From Limnohabitans sp. (GTDB lineage: Bacteria > Pseudomonadota > Gammaproteobacteria > Burkholderiales > Burkholderiaceae_C), in assembly GCA_018883305.1 (NCBI GenBank), contig VEQI01000262.1:1-5014 (forward strand): a DNA stretch of 5,014 bases. Reading direction: 5' to 3'. Of the stretch, positions 1 to 5,014 are shown piece by piece. How positions within the stretch are numbered: the first letter of the stretch is position 1; the number at the start of each line of letters is the position of its first letter. Under the pieces are notes generated by a model. That model had not been told where the DNA came from. It was given only the letters and a program-made list of their open reading frames with translations, and searched no databases. Position numbers and translations under genes: made by a program.

Positions 1-1
1 G

Positions 2-421
2 CTCATGCCCGGTCAAGGGTATGAAGGTGTGGCGGAGTTTGTGTTCGACGTGATCACCTCGCGCGGCGTCAATGCATGCCCGCCGTTGCTGGTGGGGGTG
101 GGGGTGTCCACCTCAGCAGAAACCGCTGCACGTTTGTCCAAGAAAGCCATTTTGCGTCCAGTGAACTCCCACCACCCCAATGAAAACGCCGCCCTCATGG
201 AGGAGCTGCTCACCGACGGTTTGAATGAACTGGGCCTAGGGCCACAGGGCTTAACGGGCAACAACAGTGTGATGGGCGTGAACATCGAGTCCTCGGCGCG
301 TCACCCGTCGACCATTGGTGTAGCGGTGTCCACCGGGTGCTGGGCGCATCGCCGTGGTCGCATCAAGATCAACGCCGATTTTTCTCACGAAATCATCTCC
401 CACGAAGGGTTCAAGCTGTGA
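2..421 (+). CDS. ttdA: L(+)-tartrate dehydratase, alpha subunit (3' part only)
   Basis: This is the C-terminal 139 residues of a class I (4Fe-4S) fumarase/tartrate dehydratase alpha subunit; the start lies before the window. The E. coli TtdA protein is about 303 residues, so a little over half is missing. With TtdB it dehydrates L-tartrate to oxaloacetate in the cytoplasm. The sequence follows TtdA closely as I remember it: GYEGV near the left edge, VNACPP, the RKAILRP-like stretch, GPQGLTGN, ESSARHPSTIGVAVS and STGCWAHRR. Two of the three cluster-ligand cysteines of the family are visible, with codons at 77-79 and 338-340; the third (CQDTGE motif) would be upstream. The stop overlaps the ttdB start by 4 bases. 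A two-subunit fumarase is the main alternative, because the families are homologous, but the resemblance to tartrate dehydratase is stronger, especially through TtdB. Confidence 0.9.
   Translation, partial: LMPGQGYEGVAEFVFDVITSRGVNACPPLLVGVGVSTSAETAARLSKKAILRPVNSHHPNENAALMEELLTDGLNELGLGPQGLTGNNSVMGVNIESSARHPSTIGVAVSTGCWAHRRGRIKINADFSHEIISHEGFKL
404..421 (+). promoter_or_regulatory. ttdB ribosome binding site and GTGA start/stop overlap
   Basis: GAAGGG (404-409) lies inside the last ttdA codons, 8 bases before the GTG start at 418-420. The ttdA stop TGA occupies 419-421, so start and stop share GTGA. This fixes the ttdB start and points to ribosome re-initiation from ttdA. Confidence 0.75.
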
Positions 422-1026
422 AAAAAGTTCTGACAACACCACTCAAGGATGAAGATCTCGAGTCCCTCAACATCGGGGACGTGGTGTACCTCACCGGCAC
501 CCTGGTGACCTGCCGTGACGTGGCGCATCGCCGCTTGATCGAGCTGGGCCGCGAACTGCCGGTGGATTTGAAGGGCGGCGCCATTTTGCATGCCGGCCCC
601 ATCGTGCGTGAAAAAGAGAACGGCGAATACGAGATGGTCTCCATCGGTCCCACCACCAGCATGCGGATGGAAAAATTCGAGAAAGAATTCATCCGTCAAA
701 CCGGCGTGAAGCTGATCGTGGGCAAGGGCGGCATGGGGCCCGAGACACAAGCCGGCTGCGTGGAGAACAAGGCCGTGCATGCCATCTTTCCCGGCGGGTG
801 TGCGGTGCTGGCGGCTACCCAAGTGGAGAAGATCGAAGGGGCCGAGTGGAAAGACCTGGGCATGCCCGAGACCCTGTGGATCAACCGCGTGCGGGAGTTC
901 GGTCCACTGATCATCTCCATTGACACCAAGGGCAAGAACCTGATCGAGGAAAACAAACAGGTGTTCAACGAGAAGAAAAAACCGATCCTGGAAAAAATCA
1001 ATCAGCAGATTCGCTTCATCAAGTAA
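418..1026 (+). CDS. ttdB: L(+)-tartrate dehydratase, beta subunit
   Basis: Complete 202-residue protein, against about 201 in E. coli TtdB, and collinear with it. It begins MKKVLTTP (E. coli MKKILTTP) and carries GDVVYLTGTLVTCRDVAHRRL, HAGPIVR, the block GPTTSMRMEKFEKEF, GVKLIVGKGGMGP, AIFPGGCAVLAATQV, REFGPLIISIDTKG and a final IRFIK. This is the swivelling beta domain of the class I hydro-lyase family, which completes the active site with the iron-sulfur alpha subunit. I chose the GTG at 418 because it aligns with the E. coli N-terminus and because GAAGGG at 404-409 sits 8 bases upstream as a ribosome binding site. The ATG further upstream at 337 lies inside ttdA. The GTGA overlap with ttdA suggests translational coupling and equal subunit supply. 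No transport gene or regulator for tartrate is visible; any would lie upstream of the window. Confidence 0.94.
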   Translation: MKKVLTTPLKDEDLESLNIGDVVYLTGTLVTCRDVAHRRLIELGRELPVDLKGGAILHAGPIVREKENGEYEMVSIGPTTSMRMEKFEKEFIRQTGVKLIVGKGGMGPETQAGCVENKAVHAIFPGGCAVLAATQVEKIEGAEWKDLGMPETLWINRVREFGPLIISIDTKGKNLIEENKQVFNEKKKPILEKINQQIRFIK

Positions 1027-1063
1027 GCCCCGCACTCAAGGCCTGACGCACCAGCGTTGAGCG

Positions 1064-1097
1064 AAAAAAAACCGCCGGGACGCCACCGGCGGTGTTT
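1064..1097. terminator. Shared intrinsic terminator between convergent genes
   Basis: An 8-base perfect inverted repeat, ACCGCCGG (1071-1078) and CCGGCGGT (1086-1093), encloses a 7-base loop. On the - strand the hairpin is followed directly by eight T (complement of A1064-1071, the last shared with the stem), a textbook rho-independent terminator for the DUF4337 gene ending at 1117. On the + strand it lies 45 bases after the ttdB stop and is followed only by TGTTTGTC, a weaker U tract, so it probably also ends the ttdAB transcript with lower efficiency. Confidence 0.88.
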
Positions 1098-1116
1098 GTC
1101 TTGAAGGAGTGTGCAC

Positions 1117-1716
1117 TCAAATGTGCATCACGGCCAAGCCGCCGATGGCCACGCCCAGGGCGCCCACCACGTACATGGCCTTCTTGAGCCACTCCTTGCG
1201 GGTGAGCAGGGCGATGGCGGCCAGCGCGATGGAGACTTGAAGCGCCGTGGTGGCTTGCGCCCAGCGGTGGTGCAGGTGCATCTCGCTGTCAGAGCGCTCG
1301 TCCCAGGCCTTGGCTTCGGCTTCCAGCTTCTCGGCGTCTTTTTTGATGTCGCCTTTTTCGGATTTGTAACGCTTGATCTCAGCCTCGTAGAACTCTTTCT
1401 TGGCAGGCGGGGCCAGCTCCAGGGCCAGCTCGCTCAGGTTTTGCTTGCTGCTCTTGGCCTGGTAGTAATTCCACTGGTTAGAGGCCTCGGTTTTCTTGAT
1501 GGCCGCGTTGTTCTTGTACAACCCGGCGTTGGCCTGCGTGGCGCCGCCCATGTAGCCAAAGATGGCGCCCACCGTGGCGATGATGGCAGTGAACATGGCG
1601 ATCTGGTTGGTCATGGCGGCGGTGTCTTCATCATGACCGTGGCCATGGCCGCCGTGCGTGGCGTGCTCCAGCTCGTGATCGTGGGGACCGTGGACGTGAA
1701 AACCGTGACCGGACAT
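1117..1716 (-). CDS. DUF4337 family membrane protein with histidine-rich N-terminus
   Basis: A 199-residue protein that I place in DUF4337, a family of unknown function. The family signs are a His-rich N-terminus, one membrane helix, a motif resembling ASNQWNYYQAKSSKQ (residues 78-92), a charged helical middle and two C-terminal membrane helices. Here residues 1-31 hold ten histidines, including HGHGH. Membrane segment 1 is about 36-57. Residues 105-150 are rich in K, E and A (EAEIKRYKSEKGDIKKDAEK) and probably form a coiled coil, ending in HLHHR. Membrane segments 2 and 3 are about 153-172 and 178-197. No signal peptidase site is visible. The ATG is supported by AGGA (1724-1727) seven bases upstream. 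The gene has its own terminator and follows folA after 148 bases, so it is probably a separate transcription unit. Metal binding by the His cluster is possible but only inferred. Confidence 0.87.
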   Translation of the reverse strand: MSGHGFHVHGPHDHELEHATHGGHGHGHDEDTAAMTNQIAMFTAIIATVGAIFGYMGGATQANAGLYKNNAAIKKTEASNQWNYYQAKSSKQNLSELALELAPPAKKEFYEAEIKRYKSEKGDIKKDAEKLEAEAKAWDERSDSEMHLHHRWAQATTALQVSIALAAIALLTRKEWLKKAMYVVGALGVAIGGLAVMHI

Positions 1717-1723
1717 GGTGAAT

Positions 1724-1727
1724 TCCT
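1724..1727 (-). promoter_or_regulatory. Ribosome binding site of the DUF4337 gene
   Basis: On the - strand the sequence reads AGGAATTCACC then ATG: AGGA with a 7-base spacer to the start at 1716. It is the clearest Shine-Dalgarno sequence on the - strand of this window; thyA, folA and the FAD oxidase lack one this good. Confidence 0.7.
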
Positions 1728-1786
1728 ATCAAAAAACAATGCGTGACAACGCGATGGCCGAGACTCTATCAAACCTGTGTGACAAC
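1726..1786. repeat. Duplicated CTATCAAA / GTGACAAC motif pair upstream of the DUF4337 gene
   Basis: Two 8-base words recur in the same order. CTATCAAA is at 1726-1733 and 1766-1773; GTGACAAC is at 1743-1750 and 1779-1786. The second copy is 4 bases tighter inside the unit. Context around GTGACAAC also matches (TGCGTGACAAC and TGTGTGACAAC). Read on the - strand, toward the gene, each unit is GTTGTCAC followed by TTTGATAG. It may be a pair of operator sites, a relic of a small tandem duplication, or part of the promoter, since TTGTCA resembles a -35 box. No well-spaced -10 box was found for either copy. Confidence 0.6.
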
Positions 1787-1795
1787 CGATATCGG
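1786..1795. repeat. 10-base perfect palindrome
   Basis: CCGATATCGG reads the same on both strands and abuts the distal copy of the duplicated motif in the 1717-1864 gap. It could be a small operator half of a larger site or may be chance. No T tract follows, so it is not a terminator. Confidence 0.4.
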
Positions 1796-1864
1796 GATTC
1801 ACGCGAGGTGGGTAGGGGTATGGCCTCCAGGTGAAAGCCGGATGCCCCCCGAGGCGCACGACCC

Positions 1865-2356
1865 TCAGCGCGCACGCTGGCGGGTCACAAAGCTGTACTC
1901 GGTGCCATTGGCGGAGGTGTGGCGACTGCGTTGCACTTCGGGCCAGGACTGCGGATCGATGGGTGGCGCCAAGGCGTCGCCGGTGGTCTGCACATGCACC
2001 TCGGTGATTTCAAGGCGCTGTGCGCGCGGCAAGGCCATGGCGTAAACCTCGGCGCCACCAATGACCCACAGGTCCAGCCCGGCGGGGCACAGGGTCAGGG
2101 CTTCGTCGATGGAGGTCACCCGTGTGGCACCAGGGGCCTGCCAGTCGGGCTGACGTGTCAACACCAGATTCAGACGGCCCGGTAGCGGGCGAAAGCGAGG
2201 CGGCAAAGAGTCCCAGGTCTTGCGGCCCATCAGCACTGGGCAGCCCATGGTCAGCTGGCGAAAGTGGGCCAGGTCTTCGGGCAAGTGCCAGGGAAGGGCG
2301 TTGTCGCGCCCGATGACGCCGTTGTCGGCACAAGCGTAGATGAGGTTCAGGGCCAT
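1865..2356 (-). CDS. folA: Dihydrofolate reductase
   Basis: A 163-residue DHFR (E. coli 159) that reduces 7,8-dihydrofolate to tetrahydrofolate with NADPH in the cytoplasm, recycling the dihydrofolate made by ThyA. Motifs in order: LIYACADNGVIG (5-16), the substrate loop LPWHLPEDLAHF (21-32) with the catalytic acid Asp28 (E. coli Asp27) and Phe32, MGRKTW (43-48) for NADPH, LPGR (58-61) with the Arg that binds the folate glutamate, WVIGGAEVY (97-105) and Thr118 (E. coli Thr113). All key residues are present, so it should be active. I chose the ATG at 2354-2356 because it aligns with the E. coli N-terminus. An in-frame TTG at 2375-2377 would add seven residues with no family support. No good ribosome binding site precedes the ATG. 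The gene starts 72 bases after thyA and is probably co-transcribed with it. Confidence 0.96.
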   Translation of the reverse strand: MALNLIYACADNGVIGRDNALPWHLPEDLAHFRQLTMGCPVLMGRKTWDSLPPRFRPLPGRLNLVLTRQPDWQAPGATRVTSIDEALTLCPAGLDLWVIGGAEVYAMALPRAQRLEITEVHVQTTGDALAPPIDPQSWPEVQRSRHTSANGTEYSFVTRQRAR

Positions 2357-2428
2357 GTCAGGGAGTCGTGCAGGCAACCGGAGGGATGTTGTCGCATCGG
2401 GCGCTTGAGTTGTGTGCCTGTGTGAGGT

Positions 2429-3262
2429 TCAGACCGCCACTGGGGCCTTGATCGCGTCGTGGCAGCGATAGTCGCGCACCTCGAAGTCCTCAAACGCATA
2501 GTCGAAGATGGAGTCCGGGCGGCGCTTGATGTGCAGGGTGGGGTAGGGGTAGGGTTGGCGTGAGAGCTGCAGCTCCACTTGTTCATGGTGATTGCTGTAA
2601 ATGTGGCAATCGCCCCCGGTCCAGATGAAGTCACCCACATCCAGATCGCACTGCTGCGCCAGCATGTGGGTGAGCAGCGCATAACTGGCGATATTAAAGG
2701 GCACGCCCAAAAAGATGTCGGCACTGCGTTGGTAGAGCTGGCAGCTCAGGCGGCCGCGCTCACCCGGCTTTTGCGGGGGGGCGACATAAAACTGGAAGAA
2801 CGCATGGCATGGCATGAGCGCCATCTTGGACAACTCGGCCACGTTCCAGGCGCTCACGATGATGCGGCGCGAATCGGGGTTGGTACGCAAGGTCTTGACC
2901 ACATCGGCGATCTGGTCGATGTGGCCTCCATCGGGCGTGGGCCAGCTGCGCCACTGCACGCCGTATACGGGGCCCAGGTCACCGTCCTCACGTGCCCACT
3001 CGTTCCAGATGGTGACGTTGCGGTCCAGCAGCCACTGGTTGTTGCTGGAGCCGGTGAGGAACCACAGCAGCTCGACGATGATGGATCGCAGATGCACTTT
3101 CTTGGTGGTGACCAGCGGAAAGCCTTCGTTCAAATCAAAACGCATCTGGTGCCCGAACACACTGCGCGTGCCCGTGCCCGTGCGGTCACCCTTGCTCACG
3201 CCGTGGGTGTAGACGTGGCGCATGAAATCTTCGTATTGGGAACGGACGGGACGGTCGGTCAT
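2429..3262 (-). CDS. thyA: Thymidylate synthase
   Basis: A 277-residue ThyA (E. coli 264) that methylates dUMP to dTMP using 5,10-methylene-tetrahydrofolate and releases dihydrofolate, which FolA downstream recycles. Visible motifs: DRTGTGT with the phosphate-binding Arg27, FPLVTTKKVHLRSI (48-61), LWFLTG, NEWA and GDLGPVYGVQWR, DSRRIIVSAWN (130-140), the nucleophile Cys152 in MPCHAFFQFYV, QRSADIFLGVPFN (178-190) with Arg179, Asp182 and Asn190, HIYSNH (220-225), and the conserved end IKAPVAV. Compared with E. coli there are about six extra N-terminal residues and a 7-residue insertion, APPQKPGERG around 161-170, between the nucleophile and the QRS motif. This is the cofactor-folate enzyme, not the flavin-dependent ThyX. 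The ATG at 3262 lacks a strong ribosome binding site; Met14 would remove conserved residues. Confidence 0.97.
   Translation of the reverse strand: MTDRPVRSQYEDFMRHVYTHGVSKGDRTGTGTRSVFGHQMRFDLNEGFPLVTTKKVHLRSIIVELLWFLTGSSNNQWLLDRNVTIWNEWAREDGDLGPVYGVQWRSWPTPDGGHIDQIADVVKTLRTNPDSRRIIVSAWNVAELSKMALMPCHAFFQFYVAPPQKPGERGRLSCQLYQRSADIFLGVPFNIASYALLTHMLAQQCDLDVGDFIWTGGDCHIYSNHHEQVELQLSRQPYPYPTLHIKRRPDSIFDYAFEDFEVRDYRCHDAIKAPVAV
2536..2554 (+). other. G-quadruplex-type G tract in the thyA template strand
   Basis: The + strand reads GGGTGGGGTAGGGGTAGGG: four runs of at least three G with loops of 1, 2 and 2 bases, meeting the canonical G4 pattern. It lies in thyA on the strand read by RNA polymerase as template, and encodes PYPYPTL (residues 238-244) on the - strand. 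Whether it folds or matters in the cell is unknown. Confidence 0.55.
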
Positions 3263-3288
3263 GGGGCGCTCGCGAAGTGGTGACGAGG

Positions 3289-3294
3289 ATTGTA
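3289..3294 (-). promoter_or_regulatory. Possible -10 box for thyA-folA
   Basis: TACAAT on the - strand, 27 to 32 bases before the thyA start, matches the sigma-70 -10 consensus at five of six positions. No good -35 lies 16-18 bases upstream (CTTCCC at 17). A TTGACG further up is 26 bases away, too far to pair. It is the only promoter-like signal in the 85-base gap between the FAD oxidase gene and thyA. Confidence 0.3.
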
Positions 3295-3347
3295 AAAGTG
3301 AGAGGCAGGATGGGAAGGCGCGTCAACATTCAAAGCTGCAACGCGGG

Positions 3348-4763
3348 TCAATCCGCTCGGATCACCCGCCCGGGATTCAGCAACCCCTTGGGGTCCAGAG
3401 CATGCTTGATGCGTGACATCAAGGCCAACGCCACCGGGTCCTTGTACTTGGGCAAGGAGTCCACCTTGAGACTGCCCACGCCATGCTCGGCGGAAATCGA
3501 GCCGCCATGACGGCATACCGAGTCATAGACAATTTTGTTCACCTGCGGCTCGTACTCGCGTAGGAAGGCTGCAGCGTCTCCGCCCTCGGGCGTCTGGACG
3601 TTGTAGTGCAGATTGCCGTCACCCAGGTGGCCGAAGTCCACCATGCGAACGCCGGGGATGTGCTGTGCCAGCAGTGCATCGGTTTCGGCCACAAAGGCCG
3701 GGATGGCGGAGATGGGCACCGAGATGTCGTGCTTGAGGTTGAGCCCTTCCTCGGCTTGCGCCAGGGTGATGCTCTCGCGGATGTGCCAGAGGTTGCGGGC
3801 TTGCGAGATGCTTTCGGCCACCACGGCGTCGGTCACCAGGCCTTTCTCCATGGCCTCTTCCAGCAGGGCCTCGAAACGGGTGCGTGCGTGCTCTTCGGAT
3901 TCGCTGTCGGAGTTCTCCAGCAACACGCACCAGGGCGTGTCGCGAAACAGCGGCACGCGCAGGTGCGGGTAATGCTTGTCCACCAGGCTGAGTGAGAACT
4001 GGTTCATCACCTCAAAGCCTGTCAGGCCCGCCCCCAGGTAACGGTGTCCCAGTCCCAGCAGCGCCACCGCCTGTTCCATGCTGGGCACCGCTGCCCACGC
4101 GGTGAGGCTGGCCGCAGGCAGGGGGAACAGCTTCATGGTGGCCGCTGTGATGATGCCCAGCGTTCCCTCGCTGCCCACGAACAGGTCGCGCAGGTCGTAG
4201 CCGGTGTTGTCCTTGCGAAGGCCGCTCAGGCCGTTCCAGATATCGCCATCGGCGGTCACCACTTCCAGGCCCAGGCACAGCTCGCGCGCGTTGCCGTAGC
4301 GCACCACCTGCGTGCCTCCGGCATTGGTGGACAGGTTGCCGCCAATGGTGCAGCTGCCCTCGGCGCCCAGGCTAAGCGGAAAAAGAAACCCGGCTTGTTC
4401 AGCCGCTTGCTGCAACTGTTGCAGGATGCAGCCGGCCTCCACGGTCACGGTGGAGTTGCCCGGGTCGATGGCGCGCACGGCATTCAGACGTTGCAGGCTC
4501 AGCACCACCTGGGTGCCACTGGTGTCAGGGGTGGACCCCACCACCATGCCAGTGTTACCCCCCTGGGGAACGATGCTCACGCCGGCGTCCACGCAGGCCT
4601 TGACCACCGCGGCCACCTCGGCGGTAGAGCCCGGGCGGGCCACACACAGGGCCTTGCCGTGGCTACGCTTGCGCCAGTCTTGTTCATAGGCGCTGAGGTC
4701 GCCGTCGGTCAACACATGGGGGGCGCCGAGGAGCTGGCGCAATTGGGCAATGAGGTCGGTCAT
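3348..4763 (-). CDS. FAD-linked 2-hydroxy-acid dehydrogenase (D-2-hydroxyglutarate/D-lactate dehydrogenase type)
   Basis: A 471-residue flavoprotein with an N-terminal FAD-binding (PCMH, FAD_binding_4) domain and a C-terminal FAD-oxidase_C domain, the layout of GlcD, bacterial D-lactate dehydrogenase and D-2-hydroxyglutarate dehydrogenase. FAD-domain motifs: VPQGGNTG (65-72), IGGNLSTNAGG (140-150) and GSEGTLGIIT (197-206). C-terminal motifs: GHLGDGNLHYN (378-388), SAEHGVG (424-430) and the ending DPKGLLNPG (457-465). His379, His386 and Glu425 match the metal ligands, and His426 the catalytic base, of D-2-hydroxyglutarate dehydrogenase; GHLGDGNLH is closer to that enzyme than to GlcD. Substrate and electron acceptor cannot be settled from sequence. 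I chose the ATG at 4761-4763, ten bases after the DUF2069 stop; a TTG-started extension of 40 residues is low-complexity and overlaps that gene. It is probably co-transcribed with DUF2069. No glcE or glcF subunit is adjacent. Confidence 0.92.
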   Translation of the reverse strand: MTDLIAQLRQLLGAPHVLTDGDLSAYEQDWRKRSHGKALCVARPGSTAEVAAVVKACVDAGVSIVPQGGNTGMVVGSTPDTSGTQVVLSLQRLNAVRAIDPGNSTVTVEAGCILQQLQQAAEQAGFLFPLSLGAEGSCTIGGNLSTNAGGTQVVRYGNARELCLGLEVVTADGDIWNGLSGLRKDNTGYDLRDLFVGSEGTLGIITAATMKLFPLPAASLTAWAAVPSMEQAVALLGLGHRYLGAGLTGFEVMNQFSLSLVDKHYPHLRVPLFRDTPWCVLLENSDSESEEHARTRFEALLEEAMEKGLVTDAVVAESISQARNLWHIRESITLAQAEEGLNLKHDISVPISAIPAFVAETDALLAQHIPGVRMVDFGHLGDGNLHYNVQTPEGGDAAAFLREYEPQVNKIVYDSVCRHGGSISAEHGVGSLKVDSLPKYKDPVALALMSRIKHALDPKGLLNPGRVIRAD

Positions 4764-4773
4764 GGTCTGGCCG

Positions 4774-5013
4774 TCAGGTTTTCTTGGAAGGGGGGAGGCT
4801 GGCATCCGCGGGCAGCGTGCCCGCCGCCGCCAGGGCCGCCGCCTGTCTGAAGCGCCAGCGCACATGGAGAGCGCAGGCGGCAAACAGGGTGAGACACAGC
4901 AACACCTCCAGGCCGGCCAGGCCCTGGCTGGGCCAGGGGTCCGAGTAGGCGCGTACCACGCCCTCGGTGAAGTACAGCCAGATCAGCAGGCTGACCCAGC
5001 GGTAGGTATAGAG
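4774..5013 (-). CDS. DUF2069 family membrane protein (C-terminal part only)
   Basis: The last 79 residues of a membrane protein whose start lies beyond the right edge of the window; the frame stays open to base 5013. Two hydrophobic helices are visible: about residues 4-22 (YRWVSLLIWLYFTEGVVRAY) and about 34-52 (GLEVLLCLTLFAACALHV). They are followed by Arg-rich VRWRFR and a short Ala-rich tail ending PPSKKT. The Y-W-S-LLYF-G-V-AYSDP pattern, the LEVLL helix and the RWR end fit DUF2069, a small inner-membrane family of unknown function found in proteobacteria. I assign it from memory of the family. Its stop is 10 bases before the FAD dehydrogenase start, so the two are likely in one operon. 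A GTG at 4957-4959 could be mistaken for a start, but would cut off the first helix. Confidence 0.75.
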   Translation of the reverse strand, partial: LYTYRWVSLLIWLYFTEGVVRAYSDPWPSQGLAGLEVLLCLTLFAACALHVRWRFRQAAALAAAGTLPADASLPPSKKT

Positions 5014-5014
5014 C

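Noticed and set aside
91..105. G-rich stretch in ttdA as a second G-quadruplex
   Set aside because: It has only two runs of five G with a short GG beside them, not four runs of three; it encodes the conserved VGVGV stretch.
385..1035. - strand open frame (216 codons) opposite ttdB
   Set aside because: Antisense to a confidently assigned gene, with a His/Leu-rich, domain-free translation.
1111..1746. + strand open frame (211 codons) opposite the DUF4337 gene
   Set aside because: Its start lies in the terminator region, it has no family signature, and the - strand frame has membrane helices, a family match, a ribosome binding site and a terminator.
2357..2377. Seven-residue extension of FolA from a TTG
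   Set aside because: The ATG at 2356 aligns with the E. coli DHFR N-terminus, and no ribosome binding site favours the TTG.
2579..3283. Long + strand open frame (234 codons) opposite thyA
   Set aside because: Shadow of thyA, which has every catalytic motif; no ribosome binding site or family resemblance was seen.
3319..3345. CGCGT/ACGCG inverted repeat after the FAD dehydrogenase as a terminator
   Set aside because: The stem is only 5 bases with a 17-base loop and no following T tract.
4044..4850. Long + strand open frame (268 codons) opposite the FAD dehydrogenase
   Set aside because: It mirrors a well-supported gene in GC-rich DNA, where antisense frames stay open by codon bias. The translation is His/Gly/Ala-rich with no recognisable domain.
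4764..4883. 40-residue N-terminal extension of the FAD dehydrogenase from a TTG
   Set aside because: Arg/Pro-rich sequence that overlaps the DUF2069 gene; the ATG at 4763 gives the usual family length and N-terminus.

Overview
The window looks like ordinary chromosomal DNA from a GC-rich betaproteobacterium, most likely order Burkholderiales and possibly Comamonadaceae. This is inferred from the strong G/C preference at third codon positions, the protein sequences, and the gene order DUF2069 - FAD-linked oxidase - thyA - folA. It cannot be confirmed without a database search. I see no mobile element, CRISPR array, tRNA, rRNA or phage gene.

Layout. Positions 1-1026 (+ strand) hold the 3' end of ttdA and a complete ttdB, the two subunits of an iron-sulfur L(+)-tartrate dehydratase. 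They overlap by 4 bases (GTGA). All other genes lie on the - strand. Reading right to left they are: the C-terminal end of a DUF2069 membrane protein (4774-5013, cut by the window edge); an FAD-linked 2-hydroxy-acid dehydrogenase of the D-2-hydroxyglutarate/D-lactate dehydrogenase type (3348-4763); thyA (2429-3262); folA (1865-2356); and a histidine-rich DUF4337 membrane protein (1117-1716). A strong hairpin at about 1064-1097 separates the convergent ttdB and DUF4337 genes and can serve as terminator for both.

Function. ThyA and FolA form the usual thymidylate pair: ThyA turns methylene-tetrahydrofolate into dihydrofolate while making dTMP, and FolA reduces dihydrofolate back to tetrahydrofolate. 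TtdAB dehydrates L-tartrate to oxaloacetate. The FAD enzyme oxidises a 2-hydroxy acid of unknown identity. DUF2069 and DUF4337 are membrane proteins of unknown role.

No gap exceeds 300 bases. The four larger gaps are 1027-1116 (terminator), 1717-1864 (a duplicated motif and a short palindrome), 2357-2428 (nothing recognised) and 3263-3347 (a possible -10 box). I found no clear sign of a new biological system. The least explained items are the DUF4337 gene with its duplicated upstream motif, and a G-quadruplex-type G tract in the thyA template strand.
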